DNA of 64,000 bases from contig JAJFPB010000003.1 of assembly GCA_020881915.1 (NCBI GenBank), forward strand, positions 4,526,001 through 4,590,000, read 5' to 3'. The notes beneath the pieces were generated by a model that did no database searches, was not told the DNA's origin, and was given only the letters and a program-made list of their open reading frames with translations. The position numbers and the translations under genes were made by a program. The stretch is from Paramyrothecium sp. XJ0827 (taxonomy: Eukaryota > Ascomycota > Sordariomycetes > Hypocreales > Stachybotryaceae). This document shows, in pieces, positions 12,081-24,300 of the stretch. The stretch's first letter is position 1. The number at the start of each line of letters is the position of its first letter.

Positions 12081-15000
12081 CTAGTAATCCCTTCCTGGAG
12101 CTAGGGTTGTCGCCACGCCATTCACCCGTGAAACCATGAGACTCATGACATGGCCACCTGGTGCCTCGTAGTCCTTTATGGTCTGGTTGAGTCCTGTAAA
12201 TCCCAAGTTGGCAAGCAGATTATCCCATTGCGATTCAGTAATTAGCGGGGAGTGTTTGCGCATTTCTTCTTTAGAAAGCCACCACCCTGGAAGAGATCCC
12301 CACATTATTTCCATCCAGGGTATCCGCGGCTCAGTAATTTCCAGGTTCAGGAAGTAGCCTCCGGGCTTGAGCAACCTCCTGATATTAGTCAAAGAGGCAG
12401 AGAGGTCTGAGGTGGCATGTAGCACACAGCCAGCCACCACGATATCATACGCCTCGGTTTCAAACCCTTGGGATATAACATCTGCCTCAAGATTCAAGGT
12501 CTTGAACTTCATACGGTATTCACAGGCTTGGAACTTGGTCTTGGCATTTGCAAAGAATGTCGCAGAAATGTCCGTGTAGGTGTAGGTGTAGAACCGAATA
12601 GATACGTCCTTCTTTTCGAGGCGCCGCAATGCGTCGAGGACTTGCTCCGTCATCCCGCCTGTGCCTGCACCAACTTCAAGAATTCGGAGGTCGGTCCGCC
12701 CACGAGTTGCTAAGTCGAGCAGTGCCTCGAATCGAGAATCGAGCACTGGGCTGAATATGGACGTATAGAATCTCTCGGCGCTATCGTCTTTGAAAAATAC
12801 TTCCAGAGGGTCAACGCTACCGCTCAACATTGGTCCGAGGTGTCGAGCAACATCTGATCCAAGTTTGAATTCTGGTCTCGCAAAATCACATTGATGAAAA
12901 ATCTCGTCTATATCCTCTTCCTCATACCCCAAGAAAGTACTTGCATTCGATAGGTAGGGCAGAACAGACGCCAGATACCTTTTCAGATAATTCGGTAAGT
13001 CCGGGCGAGATGCAGCCGAAGTCTCGTTCAATGCTTTTCTAAGAGAGAGCGCAAAGCCGGCAGAGTAGAGTTTATTAAAGTCAGCAGGGTTCGATGCATT
13101 CTTTGGTGGCGGTCGTGGAATCTCAGGTGTCGGCATGACGCTCAATTGAGCCTTCTTCCATTCGAGTCCCTGGGGGAGGATGATTTCTTCCCCAGTCTGA
13201 GCACTGGTTGTCGTAGTTGAGATTGGCCCTTTTGAGATCCTAGAACTTTCACGTGGTCTCGAATCAGACCGTTGCCTTGACGAATGGTCGAAAGGGTAAG
13301 GCGGGCAATTATCCACAGGAGGAAGATTGTCCCCTAGCTGGGAGTTTGCTGCAAGGACGGATACTGAATGACCGTGGCAAAAAAGGTTCCCGACCAGGCT
13401 TAAAACACTCTTCAGTGCTGAAGTTTTTCTTTGCAGAACCGAATGGTATCTGGGTTGCGGTTTCAAGCTCATCTTGGTCCAGATATCCTTGCTCGGCGAT
13501 TGCAAAGTCGAATGAGGCCCAACCTCAATGAAGTCTGTGACAGATTTTTCCCTCCTAATTTTCGGGGCTTCCATAGTCAGTGTTTGAAGTGCTTCGCCAA
13601 AGCGGACCGGGTTAACCATATTTTCAGCCCAGTATTGTGGTCTCGACAACTTCTTTGAGTCGACAAGACCACAAGTTACGGAGGAAAACATAAGCGTATT
13701 CGTGGCTTCCCCGTGCTCTAAGGTTCTTCCCATACGTTCCAAGTAGTCTTCCTTCATATCACGCATGACTGGTGAGTGGTAGGCAATGCCGGTGGGTAGC
13801 TTTCGCGCAAAACGACCATCATTGTCAAAGTATTCCTTCAAATCGTCAATGGACTCTTCTGGGCCCGACAGCGTGCAATTCTTCGAACTGTTGACGGATG
13901 CAACGAAAACATCGGTGATCTCGGGTGCATTGTTCTGAATGTACTTCAAAACGTCTTTCTCGCCGAAATTGACCACCATCATGGCGCCTGGTTCGGCGAT
14001 TGAATTTTTAAGCTCCCCAGCCAATCGGCCTCCGTAATATGCCACCTTGGCAGCGGATCGCCGAGACAATGCACCACAAGTGTATCTAGATACTTGTTAG
14101 AGCTGAATGTCACAACATTTGTTACAACTCACGCAGCAGAAATCTCGCCGTAGGAATGACCTATGACTGCCAAAGGGATAATCTGAAAGGACTTCAGCAT
14201 TTCAACAAAAGCGATTTGGAGCGCAATGCAAATTGGAATGCTATACTCGGGTCGGTTGATATGATCACGGTCAACCTCTTCTGTAATGAAGTCATCAGTG
14301 ATAGAAGATATTGTCAGGTCTTTGCGACGTACCTAGTATCGACCAAGTGCACCCCAGTTCCGAGTATATGGCGTTCATATCTGAAAGGGTCTTTTCAAAG
14401 ACAGGGTAGCGCAATAGGTCTCTTCCAATGTTCGCAAATTGAGCGTCGTATCCGGCGAAAACAAATGCCAAATTGGTCTTTGCGGACAGCATTGGTTTGG
14501 CTACTGGTAACTTTGGCGGTCTTTTGTTATGAGTGATCGAGTCAAGAACGGCAAAGGTTCGAAAGCCTAGTTTGCTGCGTCGTGTTGCCAGTGTATGTGC
14601 TAAGTTTCGGACGCGTTCTACTCTGCCCATAACAATGGCTTCAAATGCCTTATTGTAGCCATCTACAACCCGGGAAATGCCTGCCTCGCTTGAGGCAGAC
14701 CAAACTAGCAGCACTGGATCTGCGCCAAGTGAATGGTTGTCGGCACTTGTGACCATGTTGGAAGCCATGGTGCATTTGTGATGACCCTTCAGCCCATTAT
14801 TGTGTAGGTAAGAGCATGTGTCATCTACCACAACGTGCGAGCATGCTTCTTGACCATGGCAGGACATCACACACACTCGTCGTAGGCCTTGACTTGGCCA
14901 AGGTGTTTCCTCTACCGCAGTCTACGCTTTGTCAGATCATCTGTAGAGCAATCGAAAGTACGTGGAACTTGCCTTCAAATTAGGCTCTGGGCTGAGCTGT

Positions 15001-16393
15001 TCCGACAAGGCCTCGGGAGGAGTTATGCCTTTGTCCAGTAGCACGATGGTCTTTACTACGCCAGCAAGACAAGTAGCGGAACTCAAGTATCCAATGTTGG
15101 AATTCAGTGAGCGTCTTTCCAGAAAATGGTGTTAGTGCCAGCGTTCTACAATGTTGATAAGAGAGCAATAGCCTCACATGTATACAGGCTCAGTGCATGA
15201 TCCGGATACACGAAATATACGACTGAGGGCTTGCATCTCAATAGAATCCTCTGCTGATATACCTTGCCCTAGACGTGTTGGTTAGTAAACCGCAACTTGC
15301 TGTGGCAACACTTTATCCTAGTACATACCGTTCGCTTCTGTGTGTCTTGTTGAGGCTAGATGCAACGGTATTCTCTCATACACCTTTTGGATCAGTTGCT
15401 CCTGCGCACCCGCATTCAGCGTGGCAATGTCAGATGTTTGGTCGATTATGTGAAACCCGGTAGAGCGAATAAGAGCTCTAATACAATCGCCACTGTCAAT
15501 GGCAGCTGATAGAGGCTTAAGTACAAGAGTAATAATACCCTCGCCTAGCTTACCAACCCTGGAGCTTCGCCCATCGAGAGGCGGATCTTTTGTGTCACTC
15601 GCAGCGGGCGCGAAGCCACTGTCTGAAACTAGACTGGACCCGATTACTAGAGCCTGAGATGCTTGTCAGTTTCACATCTTTAGCTGTGGAAGGTCGTCGC
15701 CAACCAGAGAAGCATCGCCACTAGAGATCGACTGATAGGCAAGGTCCAACACGGCTAAGCGTTTAGAACTGGCTGCATCGATGTGGACACTTGGACCAAG
15801 AAAATTGTAGAACCAGCTGACCCGCTCAGCCATTGTAGATACAGGTTTTGTAACTGTAGGGGTGTGTAAGGATGATAGATGGCCCTCAGATATGCCATGG
15901 TCATAGCTGTTGAATGTCCCAGTGCTGAAAACTGCGGTCCGTGTGCCTGAAATACTTTCAATGCTAATACCAGCTGTGTGTAACCAGATTTCAATAAAGA
16001 TTTTCAACTTGAAGCGCTTGATGAGGTATCCTAACCATTTTCAAGTGCAAGATAGGACGACTCGAAAGCCCAGCGATGTTGGGGGTCCATATTAGCCGCT
16101 TCACCAGCTGGCACACCGAAGAAGGCTGCATCAAAGGATGCTCTGTCGTCTGAAAGCAGATGCGGCTGCCCAGGAGTTTAGTCAATTAGTACCTTCTCCC
16201 GTTGAATTCGTGGAGCGAAATTCTGAATCAAAATACTTGCCTTGCTGGTCTCACTAGAAGCGTCGAGTGTGTGTGATCCGGGCTCATGAATAACTACATT
16301 CTTTTGTTGACGCAAGATCTCCCATAGGGATTGTTCGTCGGAGATACCACCAGGCAGTCGAAAAGAGATACCTATGATAGCAATGGGCTCCAT
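12081..16393 (-). CDS. PKS-like protein with inactive KS, AT and methyltransferase; DH absent
   Basis: Nine exons join in phase to 1269 aa: 16393-16255, 16149-16036, 15973-15705, 15653-15329, 15268-15178, 15114-14973, 14909-14333, 14280-14133, 14085-12081. One intron (14910-14972) would use a GC donor. Domain order: KS (about 1-430), AT (about 470-800), a stub of DH (YPFDHS near 873), a Ser/Thr linker, then MT (SAM motif LEVGAGTGG near 1070) and stop. The KS active Cys is Ser (IDAASSKRL, codon 153), the first His is Asn (EANGQG, codon 282) and the second is Tyr (NIGY, codon 322). The SFGFGGxNAH loop is also lost. AT keeps GHSYGE (Ser near 595). There is no ER, KR or ACP. The first intron is uncertain: read through, that region has an in-frame TAA near 16163. 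It is either an unusually open pseudogene or a repurposed PKS. Confidence 0.8.
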
Positions 16394-17006
16394 GCTGCTT
16401 GGTGTGTATGGTGTATGGAGTATGAAAGATGCAAACGTAGGTGGTTGAATTACGTTTAGTTGATTATATGCGTGCTCTGGCATTTAAACGACCCAGAAAG
16501 CGCTTTGCCCAGTGAGACTCTACTAGGTATTTATGCATGTGCCCATCTTCTGGCTGCTCAAGGGGGGCGTTTACCCACTATCGCTGCAACACCCAACGTC
16601 GCAATGTAGTGCATGGGCTCTGTCACGGTGGCTTCCCCACAGACATATGCTCCCAAAATACAAATCCACGAATTCTATGAAGACACCTGAAATTAGAGTT
16701 TAGAATTGGCAGTCTCTGCGCTCTGAAGGGCCCAGCCCCATCGTCTAGCTTCGATGTGTCCTCTGACGGTCGTTTATCAGACTAGGGTGATTATTTAGCG
16801 GTGTCGCTAGCGGTGATGCACATTCGTTCACTTCGAAAGGCTATTTAGCCTTAGTTAGCAAGAAGCATGTCACTCCCTCTTGGCGTGCTCAACATGGGCC
16901 TCTGATGTAACCTCTTAGGGAACAAAACAAGCGATTGACGCTGAGTGATGTTGTTGACAGGGGAGCATAATTAATGCTTGTACCCCTCACCAAGCACTCC
17001 GCTATT

Positions 17007-17018
17007 GCGGCCGGCCGC
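17007..17018. promoter_or_regulatory. perfect 12-bp palindrome GCGGCCGGCCGC, possible Zn2Cys6 site
   Basis: A perfect palindrome with overlapping CGG/CCG half-sites, in otherwise AT-richer DNA, 614 bp upstream of the PKS-like ATG. Zinc-cluster regulators of fungal metabolite clusters bind CGG/CCG pairs. No such regulator gene is seen in the window, so the role is a guess. Confidence 0.25.
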
Positions 17019-17623
17019 TAACAATCATCCAGTTCAGGGGGTGTTGCTGTAAATAGTTCTGCCTGGCATACAGGATGCCCCTACTCACGTCGCCCACCCC
17101 ACAATCGGTCACTCTATAAGTTTGCTCGCATCAAGTCGGAGAAGAGGGTCATAAAATAGAACGAGGCATTGACAGTTGAGCGGTTAAAAGTAGCATCTTG
17201 AGTGCTCGCGACCGGTTGTCCTCATCTTGAAAGTTTTGATTCCGGAGCTCACAGCTCCTGTCACTATGATCGGCCCAGTATTGATTGGCACGGCGAGTTT
17301 GGCAAAGGTTTTACTGTGCCAAGGTTCATGGGATTAGCTATCAATTCTGTTGTACATACAGTTTTTTTAATAGCTAAATATTTACATGTACATACACATA
17401 TGTACATGAGCAGGCCGATAACTCTATCTCAAGAAGCCACGTATGCAGCAGTTCGGTTGACGGAAGGCATCCGAGTAGCCTCTGAGGTACATCAGGTACC
17501 CAAACATCGCCACAATGTGCGGCCAAGGCGCAAGAGAGCGTCGCCTTATACATATCCACCGAACAGAACGCGTCAATAAGAACTACGCGGTGGTACAGCG
17601 GTGGATGCGAGATACGGATTATG

Positions 17624-17815
17624 GGAAGGAAAACGTTAGGAACCCCCATCAGCATGACTCGGAAGTTCTGTTGAAGGTTTTGAAACCCTGCTTATAGATG
17701 GGCTCCTTTCTCGGAAGGACTTTACTTAACTGGATCGTCAGGCGAAGGAAAACGTTAGAAACCCAAGAAAAAGATCACTCGTACTCAACTGCGAAGGGGA
17801 ATGTACGAAACCCCC
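17624..17815 (+). repeat. degenerate direct repeats, core gaaggaaaacgttagaaaccc
   Basis: The core occurs at 17625-17645 (gaaggaaaacgttaggaaccc) and 17744-17764 (gaaggaaaacgttagaaaccc), with weaker versions near 17672 and 17793 (gaaggggaatgtacgaaaccc). The spacing is irregular. This may be the decayed coding DNA of a repeat protein, or simple dispersed copies. Confidence 0.4.
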
Positions 17816-17892
17816 GATTTAAATTACAAAACATTCCTTACCCAAGGCAAAGAGTCTAATCCCTCACTACTCCCTTTGGCTTTGAATATGTG

Positions 17893-18020
17893 ATAATCTT
17901 GGGTCTGTTAGCGACAATTCTGCACTTCTATGTGGTCCTGACGATGAACTTTATGCTATACTTCAATCAGGCGCAGACATCGAGGCCAAGACGAACCTAA
18001 CCAACACAATGACGCCTGTA
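17893..18020 (+). pseudogene. ankyrin-repeat scrap
   Basis: One frame reads DDELYAILQSGADIEAKTN, which matches the second helix and loop of an ankyrin repeat (LLxxGADIxAK). It is not joined to other repeats and the frame soon ends. It looks like a remnant of an ankyrin gene, for example from a STAND or HET locus. The call rests on one repeat only. Confidence 0.35.
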
Positions 18021-18901
18021 GACACGCACCACCTACATCCATAGCCTGCCTCCAGCGACGAAGCTACCATTGTCTTTCCAGATATAAACAATCCATCATA
18101 AACGTAACCAAAACCTCCACGTTCAGTTTCTTATTTACATTCGACTTCAAGCTCGCTCCAACACGCTTGTCACTGGGAAAAGATTTTCGCGCCCCCAGGA
18201 TATAACCACGGCACTTCCAATATTGTAAAGAATTATCAAAGAATGCGTGGCATTCTTCTTGCTCAAGCTCGTGCCGCCTGAAATTTCCTGTGTGGTTGGG
18301 GCGCCGCCTTCGTCGGAAGATGAGGTAATGTTACCGGCTATAGCTGACGTATGTTTGCAGATATCGAGTCCACGATGGTAGGCAGCAGCGGCAGTCAATG
18401 CGCTGTAGTACGCTGCCGATGGGCCCTGCACTTTGAAGTGCGCCACTTTCAGCTTCGTTCTCGGCGCTCGGTCAGGCAAGCCTGACGTTGGGGAATTAAA
18501 AATGTGAAGTGTAGGGGAACTCGTCCACCCATATAATTGACGGAAAGAATGACAAAACATGCCGGAATTGATTTACGCTAGGCGCTTGGTAGTGTAACCT
18601 GATTACTTGACCAAAAACCTCTGCTTGAATGCCATGGGACGCTCACATCAAGAACTGAAGCATGGTGGCCAATTCGGAGGACCAAGGGCGGCGCCAATAC
18701 CTCTCCTTCTGAGCCACTAGAAAACATCCACCTCTAATAAAAACAAGGCTGCTGCCGAGGCAATGGTTCTATGGTACGTGCGGGGTATTAAATAAGAACA
18801 GTTGACGCCACTTGATTATTTCTTCTGGGCAATTCATTCGTAACATTAGCTTGCCATCTTAATCAACTGTCCTTCATCTTCTTTACGTCCCCACTAGCAA
18901 C
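18021..18901. other. intergenic with an unassigned minus-strand frame
   Basis: A 137-codon frame on the minus strand (18147-18560) has a Ser/Thr-rich middle and a hydrophobic stretch near its end, but no recognisable family and no clear signal peptide. I do not call it a gene. The right part is the 5' flank of the HET gene. Confidence 0.3.
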
Positions 18902-20828
18902 ATGATGCCTCAACATGGCACTAGAGAGTTCCCCATGCAGAACTATTGGGATAGCTCAAGGGCACCTGATGTACTCGAAAGTAAATATCATATGGACCGG
19001 CTATATTTAGCGAAAGACTGGCTTGATCAGTGCCGGCGAGAACACAGAGAGTGTCATCTTCCTGAGGATACCGATCTACCGCATCGTTTGATTGACGTCG
19101 GCCAACAGAACTCATCTCGCCAGCCCTTTCTTTTTATTCCTCCCAACGGAATGACAGGGCAGTGGGTTGCATTGAGCCACTGCTGGGGTGACTCCCTAGA
19201 TCACTACATTTTAACGCATGGCACTTTGAATTACAGCATAGACGGCTTTGATGTGGATAGGCTGCCTAAGACGTTTCGAGACGCCATAATTGTCACGCGC
19301 GTCCTCGGATTTCAGTATTTGTGGATTGATTCTCTCTGTATCATCCAGAAAGATGGGTAAGTCGAATAATTTACTTCAATTCCGGATTCTGATCCTATCA
19401 TACTCCATACCAGCCTCTTGGAAGGGCCTCTCTTTTCTTCTCTTCATTAACGCACCAGTTCTTTTTTATAGTGGGGAGGACTTTCGGTTCGAAGCTTCAA
19501 CAATGTGTGATATCTACCGAAATTCTGCACTCACAATCAGCGCTGCTTGTTCCCCAGGCGATCTTTTTGGGTTTCTATGGGAATCGCCTCTGCAACCCAG
19601 TGCCGACCACAAGAAATATCTCCAGGAAGATCCGATTCATGAGAGAGCTTGGACATTCCAGGAAACCATCCTTCCGCGATGCCTATTGTCATTTGGATCG
19701 ATAGAAATGCATTGGGAGTGCGAGGAGTTTAGAAGATGTCATTGTGGGTTTATCATGGCGCAAGGGGACAACAATGACCCCCGTGACAACTCTGGAAGGG
19801 TAGCATATCGGAAGTATACCAGTGCAATAATTCAAGACCGACATTACATTGGAAAGCCGCCGTCAATATCATCCTTCTCACCAGGGTTTTCGGAATACTT
19901 CCTTGCATTTGCGAATGACGCTACGGAACCCGAGCTTCAGGCTGCTTTACACGACGCTGTAAGCGAAAATCCGGAATACTCAAAGTGGCTTCAAAAGACA
20001 AGGGGAACGTTGAAAACATACAGGGCCAGCATGAGGAAGACAAAAGCAGAATTCTATCAATACTGGCGTTGTACGCTGGTTCCGGAATACACGCGGAGGA
20101 AACTTACGAAATCCAGCGACAAGCTCTTTGCACTGGATGCAATCGCACACGACATAAGTCTTGCAGTCCCAGGGCAATATCTCTTTGGAATATGGCAGGA
20201 TGATATGATTAACCAACTTTGCTGGGCTACGTCGGATACCGCAAGCCTCGCCATTTCCACCGACAGCCCATCTTGGACCTGGGCTTCTGTCAGCGGAATC
20301 ATCCAGCCGTACCTCGAAGAAGGAAGAACTATAGAGTGCCCATATATCGTGGAAAATTGCGCAAGCAAAACAAATGTTACACTATGCAAGGGACATCAAA
20401 GGAGGGGCACCAGTGGCTTGCAAGTATCCGGACCCGCGTTAGTGTCCGGGATTTCAATAGAACCAGGATCCAAGCAGCTCAGATTCAACACAGCGTCGTT
20501 GAACACAGTTGTGCCAATAACAGCCTTTCAACATTTGGATGTAGAATTTTCCTCTGATTCCCTTCTATCTGTCGGGCGTGGTCGAAATCTTGTCAGATCC
20601 ATGCTATGCGGCGGCTTCAAAAGCGGTCTGACTACCCAGCTGCTCATTCATGCTTTAGCGTATTGCAACGGTGACAAGGTTATCGTTTTGGTACTCAGTC
20701 CAGTGGCATCAGACTCCATTGCTTTCGAACATGCCACGAAACAAGTCTATTCACGGATCGGGATAGGATGGGCTTGGTTACATGAGTTCATAACTTGTGC
20801 ACAGAATAAGACTAGTATCATTATTTGA
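18902..20828 (+). CDS. heterokaryon incompatibility (HET) domain protein
   Basis: Exons 18902-19356 and 19472-20828 give 603 aa. The 115-bp intron (gtaagt...tatag) joins KDG to GEDFRFEA in phase. HET-domain landmarks are present in order: RLIDVG near residue 65, WVALSHCWG near 88, [10 protein letters not shown] near 141, then [13 protein letters not shown] and RAWTFQE. The C-terminal half (after about 330) holds the usual Trp-rich part (SPSWTWASV) and no extra repeat domain. HET proteins take part in non-self recognition and cell death after hyphal fusion. No partner gene (het-s, NLR) is adjacent. The NACHT-ankyrin gene is 15 kb away. The reading frame is intact. Confidence 0.9.
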
Positions 20829-21327
20829 TATGCTGCAAGTAATTCATTAACTTGTTCGCATAATATTAAGAGCAATTGAATACAGTCTTCAATGAGAACT
20901 AATAATGGGGCCTCACTTGAACACATTCACATACAGAGTGCCACGTTAATTTTCTCAGTTCCCTCTACTGGAGCACGAAATAATGGGCATTGATGCGTTG
21001 AAAGGGGTAGAAAGATATTCAATTTGAAAGCCATAAAGCAATCGAGAATGCTCAACCTTCAGATTTACAAGATTTACATCATCAATAGCTGGTTATCACA
21101 GTCCAGTAGTTCACCAGGCCTCTCATCTCCAGCGTGCTCGTTGCAATGGTGCTTGTACCAGGAATGGGGCGCTTTACGCCGAAAGACTCCAAGTATAACG
21201 ATAGAAGCACTACATGAGAACACCATGGCCTGTTGCTGTAGGTTCCTAGGCCTCACTTATGGCGATGCCTCAGAAGCCGCTCAACAACAGCTCCTCAAGT
21301 CACACTACTCCCTCAAAACACACGTAC
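20829..21327. other. convergent 3' regions of HET gene and RPC1
   Basis: No gene supported. Frames here are short and have no features. Confidence 0.5.
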
Positions 21328-24300
21328 TCATATTCTAGTAGTGTCTGATGCATCATGTTCGCGTTTAAAACTCTTCACAGCAGACCACGCATCCTCGAAG
21401 ATTGTTGGTTTTTGTGACTGGTCGATAGGGTCGATATTTAATGGACGAACTACCTGGAACGCTCCCGTCCCAAGGCTGATGGTTTGTCCCATAATGATGC
21501 ACTCGCTAACGCCTCTGATTGGATCCACCTTCATAGACGCTGCTGCATCAAATAGATGGTCAGACGTTTTCTCGAACGAGGCCAGCTGAAGGACACTGTC
21601 TCGCATCTTTGCGAGACCGAAACGAGTGATGCCCAGGACTTCCCCTTTGTAAGTCATGACATCTGCGAGCAGTTGGATGTGACGCACGTCAACATCCATG
21701 CCAGCCATGACCAAATTCATCTCTTGGACAACTGTATCCCTTGCAGCTTCGATCCCAAGCACATCTCGGCATTCCAAGATACTATTGGTTCTCGTTTTCG
21801 CTCCAATGACGCCCTCTGTTGAAATGCATGCCTTAAAACCATAACCCTCAACAAGAACCTTGTAGCAATTGTTCTCGGATCCCTCGACAACGGCACGAGT
21901 TACGCCCGACAGTCCAGAAATGAGTACCGACGGGAGTGAGCTGCGAAGATAGTGGGCTCTAGTTAGGAAGTTCTTGGTAGGTTCTGATTCTGTGGTTCGC
22001 CTTGGAGGATTCCTCAATGTTGGACCGTTGTCTACTACTTGAATAGATAATCTGAAACCGTCAATGGAGATGTCGTCCCGGTTTATTTTGAGCTTTCGTT
22101 GGTTGCAGATTGCCTCTGCAATATCATTCATGCTTAAGCCATCGTATGCATTCGACAATGTCTTTGAGTCAACTTGAAGAATGATGGTACACCCTTCACT
22201 GCGCCATTCTTCCTCAATGAAGTCGAGGACATCAGACAAATGGGTTCTCTCAATGCGACCCTTCACAAGCCTCGCCGCTTCAATTCGCTTGTCATCAAGC
22301 AAAGGACAGGTTATGACAGGGGTGCGAATGAGTGTGGAAGCATTGATGATTTCCTTGATTCGAGGCACACCCGCCGTTGTGCCTAAACCTGCCACACCGG
22401 CAAAATGAAAAGTCTTCAATGTCATTTGGGTACCTGGTTCACCGATAGATTGAGCACTGATTGCCCCGATCGGATGGCCGGGCTCTACACGAGCTCTTTT
22501 GTATTTGCCAAGACAGAGCTCAACAAAAAGAGTCAAGGCACTGAGTGACATTTTTGTTGGAGCCTTCCTAGTCCCACTGACGGACGTAACACTACTTGCT
22601 TGTTCTGCATTCGCTGCCATTGCTTCGATATGGTTGGCGAGAGCCTCGAGAAACTTTCTGGAGTTTTCATGTTTGTCAATGCCGCAATCATATCCATTAT
22701 CATAATCGAGCCTTTCATTGTGTATGATGCCGTACTTGCTGGAAGACTGACGGGACTTATCCAGCATTGAATTGCAGAACGTGCGCACCTCAGTAGGGCC
22801 TATGAATGTATCGTTATTCGATGCGAGCGCTTCGGCATGAGCCCATGTGCGTTGGAAGTGGACTGGCTTAGTAGAGTGCTCTATTTCGCTGGGATTGAGC
22901 ATATCTCCGCCGAATTGGAATTGAACGATACTTCCCTCCGAGTTCCTAACAGTATCGTCATAGCTGACCGAAAGATCTTCCAGAGATTTCATCAATCTTC
23001 GAGATATATAACCGGTTTCTGCTGTCTTCACAGCAGTGTCTATGAGGCCTTCACGCCCGGACATGGTATGAAAGAAAAATTCGGTGGGCTGAAGACCAGT
23101 GTAGAAGCTATTCTGCACAAATCCTCTCGATTGAGGCTCTCTCGTGTTCTTAGCGAAATGGGGTAGACTTCGACCTTCGAATTCCTCTTGAACGCGTTGG
23201 TTGCCGATGATCTGCTGACCCACGAGTGCAAGCATCTGTGCCACGTTCAACTCAGATCCCTTGGAGCCACAATTGGCCATAAGCAGGGGGGCGTTGTTCC
23301 GAGAAAGGTTATCCACACAAAACGTAGCCGCTTGTTGTCTCACTCTATTCAGGATGCCAGATATCGAGCTTTCGAGGGTCTGTTCCAATTCACAGCCCGG
23401 CAGCTTCTCCAGTTTCCCTGCTAAAAAGGCCCTGATGAGTTTATTGCAACTAACATTTGCAATTTTGACAAGCTCTCTTTTCTTGTGGGCCAGATTGTTC
23501 GGTGGGCAGACATCCCCCACACCAACTGAAAAACCTCGGTTTGCGAGCGCTCGGGCGGCGAGTTTTGCTAATCGTCCCATAGCATCAACTGCTTGGTCTG
23601 GACCAAACTCCCGAAGTATAATGTAAAAGATCGAATTTTTACTGTCTGCCCCGATCGTAGCCTTATCCATGGAGCCACACATGATCTCCGAGTGACGGAT
23701 GAGAAGGTAACGGTCGTCCGGGGACATAGTAGGGTGTTGCTTGGGGCTTGTCTTGTAGTTCCTGCATCGAGCCTCAAAGTTCAACCTAACCGGACAGTTC
23801 TTGTTAGGACGTAACAATATGCTGAGCAGCTGTTTCCCAGTCCAAAGAGCTTGTGGGGCGATTACAGCGGGCGGCGGAATGTCAATGTGCATATCCCCAT
23901 CTACCATATGCATGCATAGATAGCTAAACGTTTTCCTGTTCATGAACTGATCCTTTCTGCTAAGGATAAAGGCGGCAGTAATGAAGTCCTGAGTGGCAGC
24001 GATGGCGAGTGTCCCGTTCTTAGGATTTGCGAGATTATGCTTAACACCCATGAGCTCAAGAGCTTCCGTCCGTGCTTCTTCCGTCTGTGGTACGTGGAGA
24101 TTCATCTCATCTCCATCAAAATCTGCGTTGTAGGGACCGCAAACGCATTCATTCAAGCGAAAAGTCTTCCAAGGCCGCACTTTTACAAAATGCGCCATAA
24201 TGCTGAGCCTATGTAGGGATGGTTGTCGGTTAAACAGAACAACATCATCATCTTCGAGGTGTCGTTCAACAATATCGCCTAAGCAGAGTTCTTGAGATAC

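Larger units (their letters stand above)
16394..17892. other. intergenic, 5' side of the PKS-like gene
   Basis: About 1.5 kb without a supported gene. It holds a GC palindrome at 17007-17018 and a set of degenerate short repeats at 17624-17815 (both listed separately). Confidence 0.5.

Noticed and set aside
15672..15704. Apparent stop in the KS region near 15672
   Set aside because: An intron (15654-15704) with good borders and fitting phase removes it and restores [11 protein letters not shown].
16150..16254. In-frame TAA near 16163 as proof of a dead KS
   Set aside because: A gtgaga...tttcag intron in phase would remove it, so I do not count it as a nonsense mutation.
18147..18560. 137-codon frame between the PKS-like and HET genes
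   Set aside because: No family, no signal peptide, no support from neighbours.
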